Origin: Peptococcaceae bacterium
Lineage (GTDB): Bacteria > Bacillota > Dehalobacteriia > UBA7702
Assembly (NCBI GenBank): GCA_019415505.1
Contig: DXZC01000042.1
Span: forward strand, 1-16,557
Direction of reading: 5' to 3'
Length of the DNA: 16,557 nt
This document shows, piece after piece, positions 7,471 through 13,724 of the stretch. Every line of letters begins with the position of its first letter. Position 1 is the stretch's first letter. The position numbers and the translations under genes are program-made. Below the pieces are notes generated by a model that saw only the letters and a program-made list of their open reading frames with translations, ran no database searches and was not told the origin of the DNA.

Positions 7471-8445
7471 ATGTCCCTGCAAGATGATATTTTAACAATT
7501 TTAGAAAATAACCGGGGCCAGGCGGTTTCCGGTCAGGAAATTGCCGACCAGTTACAGGTAACCAGGGCGGCGGTGTGGAAGGGCGTCAAGGCTCTGCAAA
7601 ACCAAGGCTGCGCTATCAGCGCCGCCACCCACAAGGGCTATCTTTTGGCGGAGCACAGCGATATGATTACCAGCCCAGGCATAACAAAACTTCTAGGCGA
7701 GGAAGGGGCCGACAACAACCTGATTATTCTGGACTCCACCGATTCCACCAATACCCAGGCTAAAGCCTTGGCCCTGGGGGGAGCCCCCCACAAGAGCATT
7801 GTTATTGCCAGGGAGCAAAAGGCGGGCCGGGGCAGACAGGGACGGTCCTTTTACTCCAGCCGGGATAAAGGCATTTATATGAGTCTGATTCTCCGACCCT
7901 CCGGCACCCTCACCCAAGCCCAGCTCTTTACCATAGCTGCCGCAGTAGCGGTCTGTCGGGCCATTGAAAACCTCACCCCCGCTAAACCGGAGATTAAATG
8001 GGTCAATGATATTTTTTGCCAAGGTAAAAAGGTGGGCGGCATTCTCACAGAGGCCATGGGAGACTTTGAAAGCAATAGCGTGGAGGCGATAATTCTGGGC
8101 ATTGGCCTCAATTTAGCCATTAGGCCGGAGGATTTCCCCCCGGAATTGAGGCCCATAGCAACGTCGCTATTTCCCCAGGGAGTAACTAAAAACCAGCTTA
8201 TCGCCGCAATACTAACGGAATTCTACCATTATAGCGCTAACTTAACCTCACCCCAGCTTCTGGCGGCTTACAAGGAGCGTTCCATGGTGCTGGGACGCAC
8301 CATAAATTATCCCGACAAAGGGGGGCAACGCCAGGGGCGAGCAGTGGATATTAACCAACAGGGCAACCTGATTGTCCAAACCGACCAGGGGCTTGTAACC
8401 CTGTACGGCGGAGAAATTTCTTTAAGGAGCAGCAGCTTATTATGA
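7471..8445 (+). CDS. birA: Bifunctional biotin-protein ligase / biotin operon repressor
   Basis: A 324-residue protein. It activates biotin with ATP to biotinyl-5'-AMP and attaches biotin to a Lys of carboxylase carrier domains; when substrate is scarce it dimerises on DNA and represses. Residues 1-62 are a winged helix (SGQEIADQLQVTRAAVWKGV). The catalytic domain shows the biotinyl-AMP loop GRGRQGR (119-125), KWVND (176-180) and KKVGGIL (186-192). The C-terminal SH3-like domain runs from about 275 to the end. Both the DNA-binding and ligase parts are present, so this is the regulator form, not a ligase-only BirA. AGGAGG ends 6 bases before ATG. It is the first gene of the operon and sits behind its own operator, so it should be autoregulated. 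The stop overlaps the start of bioY (ATGA). Confidence 0.96.
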   Translation: MSLQDDILTILENNRGQAVSGQEIADQLQVTRAAVWKGVKALQNQGCAISAATHKGYLLAEHSDMITSPGITKLLGEEGADNNLIILDSTDSTNTQAKALALGGAPHKSIVIAREQKAGRGRQGRSFYSSRDKGIYMSLILRPSGTLTQAQLFTIAAAVAVCRAIENLTPAKPEIKWVNDIFCQGKKVGGILTEAMGDFESNSVEAIILGIGLNLAIRPEDFPPELRPIATSLFPQGVTKNQLIAAILTEFYHYSANLTSPQLLAAYKERSMVLGRTINYPDKGGQRQGRAVDINQQGNLIVQTDQGLVTLYGGEISLRSSSLL

Positions 8446-9032
8446 CAAAATACAACTGGCAACAGCAAAAACTGCCGAAAATGGCCAACTGCGCCCTATT
8501 TACCGCCCTCATTGCCGTGGGCGCTTTTATCAAAATACCGGTCCTCTACTTTGATTACTTTACCCTCCAGTTCTTCTTTGTGCTTCTCAGCGGCATGGTG
8601 TTAGGCTCCCGGCTGGGGGCTTTATCCGTCCTGATTTATGTGGCCCTGGGCCTGGTGGGATTGCCTATTTTCGCCGCCGGCGGCGGCCTTGGCTATGTGG
8701 TGCGGCCCAGCTTCGGTTTTTTACTAGCCTTTATCCCCGCGGCCTGGGCAGTAGGGCTAATGTGCGAAAAGCTGAAGAATAAAGCTTGGCGCCATTACTT
8801 GGCAGCCGCTCTTAGCGGCTTTCTGATAACTTACGCTATTGGCTTGCTGTATAAATACTTTATCCTCAACTTTTATACCGGCGATATTATTCCCTTTTGG
8901 CTGGTAGCAGCCTCGGCCTTGCCCCTGGATATACCCGGCGATTTAATCCTCTGCCTGGCCGCCGCCTTAGTGGGCCAGCGTTTGGAAAAACTAAAGGTAG
9001 GTGCGATCAATCATGTCAGAACTAATCAATAA
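8442..9032 (+). CDS. bioY: Biotin transporter, substrate-binding subunit BioY
   Basis: A 196-residue membrane protein, the biotin-binding S component of an energy-coupling-factor transporter. It has about six hydrophobic segments. Family-like stretches are FTLQFFFVLLSGMVLGSRLG (about residues 41-60), the GLVGLPIFAAGGGLGYV region, and LPLDIPGDLILCLAAALVG near the end. The start is the ATG inside the ATGA overlap with birA. AAGGAG lies 12 bases upstream, a long spacing, so coupling to birA translation is likely. No ATPase or EcfT gene is nearby, so it probably uses a shared ECF module encoded elsewhere. The BirA operator at the head of the operon should shut off uptake when biotin is plentiful. 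Confidence 0.95.
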   Translation: MTKYNWQQQKLPKMANCALFTALIAVGAFIKIPVLYFDYFTLQFFFVLLSGMVLGSRLGALSVLIYVALGLVGLPIFAAGGGLGYVVRPSFGFLLAFIPAAWAVGLMCEKLKNKAWRHYLAAALSGFLITYAIGLLYKYFILNFYTGDIIPFWLVAASALPLDIPGDLILCLAAALVGQRLEKLKVGAINHVRTNQ

Positions 9033-9984
9033 ATTAACCAACCAGGTTTTAGAGGGCCAAGGCGTCAATAAAACAGAGGCCCTGGCCCTCTGGGGGGAGG
9101 ATTTAGCGGAACTTACCGCCGCCGCCGACCTAATACGGCGGCAGAGGTGCGGCCAAAAATTTGACCTCTGCGCTATTCTCAACGGTAAAAGCGGCCGCTG
9201 CTCTCAAGACTGCCGCTACTGCGCCCAGTCAAGCCATTACCCCACGGCAATTCAGGAATACCCGCTCCTAGCAACTGAGGTCATCTTAGCTGACGCCCAA
9301 AAACGGGCTGCGGAAGGTATTAAACGCTACGCCATAGTCACCTCAGGCCCGCGCCTCAGCCGCCGGGAACTGGCAAAGCTCTGCCAAAGCTACCGAGAGC
9401 TCCACTCCCAAACAGGGCTGCTGCTCTGCGCCTCTTTGGGGCTGCTGGAGTACGAGGATTTCCGCCTCCTGCGGGAAGCCGGGGTGAGCCGTTACCATAA
9501 TAATTTGGAAACATCCCGTAATTTTTTCCCCCAGATTTGCACTACCCACACTTATGCGGCAAAAATCGCAGCCATTAAAGCGGCTCAAAAAGCGGGCCTC
9601 ACCGTATGCAGCGGCGGTATTATCGGCCTGGGGGAAACGGCGGCGGACCGCATTGACCTGGCCCTTACCTTAGCTGAACTGGGGATAAAATCCGTACCCC
9701 TCAACATTCTCAACCCCATAAAGGGCACGCCTTTAGAGAACGCCGCACCCCTCAGCTATGAAGAAATCCGCCGCACAGTGGCGGTATTCCGCTTTGTGCT
9801 GCCAGACGCCGCCCTGCGCCTGGCCGGGGGACGGAGCCAGCTAAAGGACCAAGGCCAAGCCCTTTGGCAAGGCGGCGCTAATGCCGCCATTTCCGGGGAT
9901 ATGTTAACCACTGGGGGAATCGACACGGCCAGCGACCTAAAGGTATTAACCAAACTCGGCTTTGAGGTGGCGGCTTATGACTAA
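9013..9984 (+). CDS. bioB: Biotin synthase, probable Type II ligand set
   Basis: A 323-residue radical-SAM enzyme that inserts sulfur into dethiobiotin to make biotin. The radical-SAM cluster motif CxxxCxxC is C63, C67 and C70. Family stretches include RYHNNLETS, VCSGGIIGLGE and RLAGGR. Of the four E. coli [2Fe-2S] ligands, those matching Cys128, Cys188 and Arg260 are present (C139, C199, R269), but the Cys97 position is Ala (A107, in YAIVTSG). Extra cysteines occur at 46, 53, 124 and 176. From memory, this fits the Type II BioB of obligate anaerobes, which carries a [4Fe-5S] auxiliary cluster. I chose ATG 9013, with GGTG 9 bases upstream; GTG 9001 has no properly spaced ribosome site. It overlaps bioY by 20 bp and bioD by 8 bp. 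Confidence 0.95.
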   Translation: MSELINKLTNQVLEGQGVNKTEALALWGEDLAELTAAADLIRRQRCGQKFDLCAILNGKSGRCSQDCRYCAQSSHYPTAIQEYPLLATEVILADAQKRAAEGIKRYAIVTSGPRLSRRELAKLCQSYRELHSQTGLLLCASLGLLEYEDFRLLREAGVSRYHNNLETSRNFFPQICTTHTYAAKIAAIKAAQKAGLTVCSGGIIGLGETAADRIDLALTLAELGIKSVPLNILNPIKGTPLENAAPLSYEEIRRTVAVFRFVLPDAALRLAGGRSQLKDQGQALWQGGANAAISGDMLTTGGIDTASDLKVLTKLGFEVAAYD

Positions 9985-10636
9985 GGGCGTTTATATTATT
10001 GGCACAGATACGGAAGTAGGCAAAACCTATATAACTGCCCTGATAATTCAGGCCCTCAGGGGACAGGGCCTGGACGCGGGTTATTTTAAGGCCGCCCTCA
10101 GCGGCGATAACCAGGGGGTAAACGACGCTAGATATGTCCTCAACGCCTGCGGCCTGGGGGAAAAAGCGGCGGAATGTGTACCCTACATCTATCAAACCCC
10201 TGTTTCGCCCCATTTAGCCGCTAAGCTGGAGGGAGTAACCCCGGAGATAGAGACAATTAAAGCTACCTTTCGCCAGGTGGCGGCCAGCCACGACTATCTA
10301 GTGGCCGAGGGTAGCGGCGGTATAATCTGCCCCCTGAGCTATGACGCTGGCCAGAAGATTATGCTCACGGATATTATCAAGCTTACCGGCTTTCCCGTGG
10401 TCATAGTGGCCCCCTGCCGGGTGGGTACTATTAACGCCGCCCTATTAACCGCCAGTTACGCCCAAAACCAGGGCCTGGAGGTGGCGGGATTTATACTCAA
10501 CCGCTATGAGCCGGCAAGCTTAGTACACCAGGATAACGCTTATATGCTGGAAAACCTCAGCCAACTGCCCATCATAGCCCGGGTGCAGCAGGGTGACGGC
10601 CACATTAGCTTGTCTGAGCTTTGGCCCGGCAAATAA
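9977..10636 (+). CDS. bioD: Dethiobiotin synthetase
   Basis: A 219-residue, cytosolic, P-loop enzyme that makes dethiobiotin from 7,8-diaminononanoate (DAPA), CO2 and ATP, the substrate for BioB. The P-loop is GTDTEVGKT (residues 9-17). YFKAALSG (K38) and AEGSGG (E111) correspond to the substrate and metal-binding motifs of the family, and NRYEPAS resembles the nucleotide base-recognition region. I chose ATG 9977 because GAGGTGG sits 6 bases upstream and the family starts here; the in-frame TTG at 9962 is less likely. It overlaps the end of bioB by 8 bp and is the last gene of the biotin operon. No bioA or bioF is present to supply DAPA. Confidence 0.95.
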   Translation: MTKGVYIIGTDTEVGKTYITALIIQALRGQGLDAGYFKAALSGDNQGVNDARYVLNACGLGEKAAECVPYIYQTPVSPHLAAKLEGVTPEIETIKATFRQVAASHDYLVAEGSGGIICPLSYDAGQKIMLTDIIKLTGFPVVIVAPCRVGTINAALLTASYAQNQGLEVAGFILNRYEPASLVHQDNAYMLENLSQLPIIARVQQGDGHISLSELWPGK

Positions 10637-10695
10637 AGGGCCGCTAGCTTAAAGAGGGGGTTTTGGTTATGAGCTGGATAGTACCCCGCAACTTT

Positions 10696-10737
10696 GGGGC
10701 TTATCACTTTCTAGCTTCGGGGTTTATCACTTTCTAG
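10696..10737 (+). repeat. Two-copy 23-bp direct repeat behind bioD
   Basis: GGGG(C/T)TTATCACTTTCTAG occurs at 10696-10714 and 10719-10737, 23 bp apart, with one mismatch in 19. A 22-codon ORF (ATG 10669, TAG 10735-10737) spans both copies, reading the second in a different frame. GAGG lies 11 bases before this ATG. I do not recognise the peptide. The rest of 10637-10782 shows no gene. Confidence 0.6.
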
Positions 10738-10782
10738 GATATGGCAAAATTTGTTGCGCTGAACTTTTTACAGCAGAACGAC

Positions 10783-10818
10783 AAAAAAGAGGAGTTATTT
10801 ACATAACTCCTCTTTTTT
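10783..10818. terminator. Bidirectional intrinsic terminator
   Basis: A perfect 16-bp palindrome, AAAAAAGAGGAGTTAT (10783-10798) and its complement (10803-10818), has a TTAC loop. T-runs follow it on both strands. It sits between the converging birA-bioD and mazG-rqcP operons and can end both. Confidence 0.92.
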
Positions 10819-10935
10819 TATACTCCAGGTTCAGGGGAAGAACAGGGCAATCAGGTCGCCACTGTTGCCCGTGCTACCGCTTTCCCCCATTGCCCAGGCT
10901 TAGTCTTACCAGGAGGCGGCGCACCTAGGATTACC

Positions 10936-11208
10936 CTAAAATAAGGGCTCCTCCTTGAGTTTAATATCCTCCATAATTTCATAGAGGTCAGCGGCGTGTT
11001 CCGCCCGCACGGTTTCTTTAACCGCCGCCACCTTAACGGTAAGCCGGCGGTTGCCTAGGGCGATTTTCAGCACATCACCCACGTTAACATCATGGCCGGC
11101 CTTGGCGGGGCGGCCGTTTACTTCAATGCGCCCAGCCTCGCAAACCTCCTTAGCCACAGTGCGGCGTTTGATTAGGCGGCTCACCTTTAAATATTTATCT
11201 AATCTCAT
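10936..11208 (-). CDS. rqcP: S4-domain RNA-binding protein, RqcP (YabO)
   Basis: A 90-residue protein consisting of an S4 RNA-binding domain (MRLDKYLKVSRLIKRRTVAKEV at the N-terminus, with GRIEVNGRPAKAGHDVNVGD following) and a short charged tail. The family, related to heat-shock protein 15, binds the large ribosomal subunit. In Bacillus, RqcP works with RqcH to add Ala tails to stalled nascent chains during ribosome quality control. Its ATG overlaps the mazG stop (ATGA), so translation is coupled; in Bacillus the yabN-yabO pair is likewise adjacent. The gene is the last of its operon. Past it, 10819-10935 holds no convincing gene, so the yabP-yabQ neighbours found in spore-formers are absent at this place. 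Confidence 0.92.
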   Translation of the reverse strand: MRLDKYLKVSRLIKRRTVAKEVCEAGRIEVNGRPAKAGHDVNVGDVLKIALGNRRLTVKVAAVKETVRAEHAADLYEIMEDIKLKEEPLF

Positions 11209-12005
11209 TCACTTTGCTCCTTTTTAACTTTTTCCCAATATTTATCCATTTCCTCCAGGGACAGGGCTTCTATATCCTCCTGGTCGGCGTTGATTTTATC
11301 CTCCATGGCATAAAAACGAGTGATGAATTTTTCGTTAGCTTCCCGCAAGGCCTCCTCAGCGTCAATGTGATGAAAACGGCTCCAATTCACAACGGCAAAC
11401 AATAAATCCCCCATTTCCTCTTGGGGATTGCCCCGGCCTTGCAAAGCCTCGCTAAACTCGTCCAATTCCTCTAAGACCTTGGCCTTAACCTCGGCGCTTT
11501 GCTCCCAATCGAACCCGACCTCCGCTGCCTTCTTTTGTATTTTTTGGGCCCGATACAGGGCGGGAAATTCCTTGGGCAAGTCCAACCGCCGCTCCTTTTT
11601 ACCCTGGGCCACTTTTTCCGCGGCCTTTATTTCCGCCCAACGATCCAAGACCTGGTCTGAGGTATCGCATTGGTCGGAACCGAAAACATGGGGATGCCGC
11701 CGCACCATTTTAGCGCTTACGCCGTCGGCCACGTCGGCAAAGGTAAAGCGGTCCCCTTCAGCGCCGAGTTGGGCGTGAAAGACTACCTGTAAAAGCAAAT
11801 CCCCCAATTCCTCCACCAATAAATCGTCGTTACCCTGGTCAATGGCGTCTATTACCTCGTAAGCCTCCTCAATGAGGTATTTACGCAGGGATTTATGGTC
11901 CTGCTCCCGGTCCCAGGGGCAGCCGTGGTCGCTTCTTAATTCCGCCATTATCTCTAATAATCTAGTTAAAGCTGCTTGATTTTTATCCGCGTTTTGCTCA
12001 GACAT
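11205..12005 (-). CDS. mazG: Nucleoside triphosphate pyrophosphohydrolase MazG
   Basis: A 266-residue, cytosolic, all-alpha NTP pyrophosphohydrolase (NTP to NMP plus diphosphate), thought to clean non-standard nucleotides and to lower ppGpp-related stress signals in E. coli. The characteristic GCPWDREQDHKSL is at residues 28-40. Two MazG domains show metal-binding acidic sets: E46, E47, E50 with E65, E66, D69, and E179, E180, E183 with E196, E197, D200. The length matches stand-alone E. coli MazG. There is no N-terminal tetrapyrrole methylase domain like that fused in Bacillus YabN. AGAGGA lies about 6 bases before ATG. It is the first gene of the mazG-rqcP unit, behind a good promoter. Confidence 0.95.
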   Translation of the reverse strand: MSEQNADKNQAALTRLLEIMAELRSDHGCPWDREQDHKSLRKYLIEEAYEVIDAIDQGNDDLLVEELGDLLLQVVFHAQLGAEGDRFTFADVADGVSAKMVRRHPHVFGSDQCDTSDQVLDRWAEIKAAEKVAQGKKERRLDLPKEFPALYRAQKIQKKAAEVGFDWEQSAEVKAKVLEELDEFSEALQGRGNPQEEMGDLLFAVVNWSRFHHIDAEEALREANEKFITRFYAMEDKINADQEDIEALSLEEMDKYWEKVKKEQSE

Positions 12006-12050
12006 TTTATTCCTCTTTTACTCTCAGTTTATTTATGTACCAATAATTTT

Positions 12051-12079
12051 ATTTTATCACTTTTTGCCCGGTTTAGCAA
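12051..12079 (-). promoter_or_regulatory. Promoter of mazG-rqcP
   Basis: On the - strand TTGCTA (12079-12074), 17 bases, then TAAAAT (12056-12051), with TGA directly before the -10 box (extended -10). The predicted leader is about 40 nt. Confidence 0.6.
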
Positions 12080-12130
12080 AAAAATTAAAAACTGTCAGAA
12101 AAAACCTACACAAGGACAAAGCCCACAACT

Positions 12131-12175
12131 AAAAGAACAGAAAAAGAATCCATTGACCCTAGCCAGTGGATTCTT
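12131..12175 (-). terminator. Intrinsic terminator of the aminotransferase gene
   Basis: The inverted repeat AAGAATCCA (12144-12152) / TGGATTCTT (12167-12175) continues imperfectly inward. On the - strand it is followed by TTTTTCTGTTCTTTT, and it starts 24 bases past the stop codon. Confidence 0.7.
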
Positions 12176-12198
12176 CTGTATTTTACAAGCTACCGGCT

Positions 12199-13350
12199 TT
12201 ACTTAGCCAGAAGAGCGCGCTGCATGGCTTTAACCCCAGCGCCAATTTCCACCTCAGCGCCTAACTCAGCCAGGGCCAGCTCCAGGCCGGCCATGACGGC
12301 GATTAAATCCATAACCTGTACCGCGCCTAAGTGACCAATGCGGAAGGTGTTAGAGGCAAATTTACCCTGACCGCCGGCAATAACCACATTATACTTTTGC
12401 AAAAGCAGGCGGCGCAGCTCACCGGGGTCAATGCCGGGGGGACATTCCACTAAGGTCACAGCCGGCGAGGCTATGTCCTGGGGGACGGGGACTGTGAGCC
12501 CCAAGGCTTCCACACCCAAGCGTACCAAATCCCGGTTTTGGTAGTGGCTGGCCACCACCGCGTCTACACCCACTGACTCAAAGTATTTCAAGGCTTCGCG
12601 CACCGCATATAATACAGAGATAGCCGGGGTATAGGGGGTCTGGCCTTTTAAGAGCATTTCACTGGCAGCTACCAAATCAAAGTAAAATTTTCTGTTTTTA
12701 CAAGTTTTCGCTACAGCCATAGCCCGGTCGTTAACCGCCACAAAGGCTAAGCCCGGAGGGGACATAAAAGCCTTTTGCGAACCAGCCACAGCCACGTCTA
12801 CCCCCCACTCGTCCATGGCAAAGGGGGCGGCGCCTAAGCCGCTGACAGTATCTACAATTAAAAGGGCCGGATGACCCTGCATAGCCTGGCCCACCTCTTT
12901 AATGGGGTTGACTACCGCTGTAGAGGTTTCGTTATGCTGGCAGAGGACAGCCTTAATTTCCCCGTTGGCATCCTCAGCTAAGCGGCGGGCAATCACTTGG
13001 GGGTCAATGGCATTGCCCCAGCCAAAATCCATAAACTCCACATCAGCATCGAACATTTTGGCTATTTTGCTAAACCGTTCGCCAAAGTTACCAATGGAAG
13101 CCACCAACACCTTATCCCCAGGGTTGATAAAATTGGTCACAGCAGCCTCCAGGCCGCCGGTACCGGAAGCCGTTAAGGTCAGGACCTGGCCGGTGGTTTT
13201 GAATACTTTTTTAGTTGCTTCCGTCACTTCATCGAGAATTTCTTTAAACTCAGGCCCGCGATGGTTAATCATCGGCGCGGCCATAGAGCGCAACACGTTA
13301 TTGGGTACGTTGGTAGGACCTGGTAATAAAAAGTATTCCTGTAATTTCAT
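12199..13350 (-). CDS. Class V PLP-dependent aminotransferase (alanine/serine-glyoxylate type)
   Basis: A 383-residue fold-type-I PLP enzyme, most like alanine:glyoxylate or serine:pyruvate aminotransferase. The N-terminal LLPGPTNVPNNVLRSM and INHRGPEF are family hallmarks. SGTGGLEAAV (phosphate-binding region), HNETSTAVVNPI, DTVSGLGAAPF (Asp that contacts the PLP ring) and AGSQKAF with the Schiff-base lysine K193 follow in order. The C-terminal FRIGHLG is typical. Likely activities are alanine-glyoxylate, serine-glyoxylate or phosphonate-type amino transfer; sequence alone does not decide. I chose ATG 13350, with GGGGAGG 6 bases upstream; an in-frame TTG at 13365 is less likely. It appears to be a single-gene unit with its own promoter and terminator. 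Confidence 0.93.
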   Translation of the reverse strand: MKLQEYFLLPGPTNVPNNVLRSMAAPMINHRGPEFKEILDEVTEATKKVFKTTGQVLTLTASGTGGLEAAVTNFINPGDKVLVASIGNFGERFSKIAKMFDADVEFMDFGWGNAIDPQVIARRLAEDANGEIKAVLCQHNETSTAVVNPIKEVGQAMQGHPALLIVDTVSGLGAAPFAMDEWGVDVAVAGSQKAFMSPPGLAFVAVNDRAMAVAKTCKNRKFYFDLVAASEMLLKGQTPYTPAISVLYAVREALKYFESVGVDAVVASHYQNRDLVRLGVEALGLTVPVPQDIASPAVTLVECPPGIDPGELRRLLLQKYNVVIAGGQGKFASNTFRIGHLGAVQVMDLIAVMAGLELALAELGAEVEIGAGVKAMQRALLAK

Positions 13351-13366
13351 TGGCTTCCTCCCCAAA

Positions 13367-13385
13367 TATCATTTATTATATGATA
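13367..13385 (-). promoter_or_regulatory. Near-palindrome at the aminotransferase -10 region (possible operator)
   Basis: TATCATTTATTATATGATA reads the same on both strands at 16 of 19 positions, with perfect 6-base ends. It overlaps the proposed -10 box and start site. The regulator is unknown, and AT-rich palindromes can arise by chance. Confidence 0.3.
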
Positions 13386-13408
13386 CTCCATTAGCCAAAA
13401 TCTGACAA
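13380..13408 (-). promoter_or_regulatory. Candidate promoter of the aminotransferase gene
   Basis: On the - strand TTGTCA (13408-13403), 17 bases, then TATCAT (13385-13380). A perfect TATAAT lies a few bases further down but at too wide a spacing. The ribosome site GGGGAGG follows closely. Confidence 0.45.
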
Positions 13409-13724
13409 TAGAAAATATCGCCTTTTTCCCCAAAAATGCAAGATACTACATATTTAAGTATTTACTGCCGCCGCATTGCGGACAATTTTACGTTGCCTTG
13501 CTGTTTTTAGCTTTGACTTGGTCTTAATCCAGCTTGCCTTGGGTCTTAGCCTTGACTTAATCTTTATAAAGCTGGCCTTTATGTTTTGGCCTTATTTAGT
13601 TATGTTAACTTTAATCTATAGTTTTAAGTTTTCTTAGCTATTCTAACTTTTCTTATTTATTCTATCTCAGTTACTTTATCTTATCTATCTAACTGTGCTC
13701 CGTAATTTTAATGTTCCTTGGTTT
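13409..13724. other. T-rich gene-free spacer
   Basis: The + strand is dominated by T with few G, and all frames are broken by stops. It contains a small CCGC-ATT-GCGG hairpin near 13471-13482 and the imperfect 39-bp-period repeat at 13507-13579. No gene, tRNA or clear terminator for the AI-2E gene was seen. Confidence 0.6.
13507..13579. repeat. Imperfect tandem repeat, 39-bp period
   Basis: Two 34-base blocks, 13507-13540 and 13546-13579, align without gaps at 27 of 34 positions. Both begin TTAGC and share TTGACTT and AGCT-GCCTT. A related TTTTTAGCTTTTCTTGGC string recurs near 13724-13740. Confidence 0.5.

Noticed and set aside
9001..9012. GTG 9001 as the bioB start
   Set aside because: The only upstream AAAGG is 3 bases away. 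ATG 9013 has GGTG at 9 bases and fits the family.
10831..10890. A 19-codon - strand ORF (ATG 10890) behind rqcP, with a hydrophobic end (DLIALFFP)
   Set aside because: No ribosome binding site precedes it, it is very short, and I recognise no family. A GGGCAA/TTGCCC inverted repeat in the same place is equally unexplained.
13351..13365. TTG 13365 as the aminotransferase start
   Set aside because: The GGGGAGG ribosome site would lie inside the coding region. ATG 13350 is correctly spaced from it.
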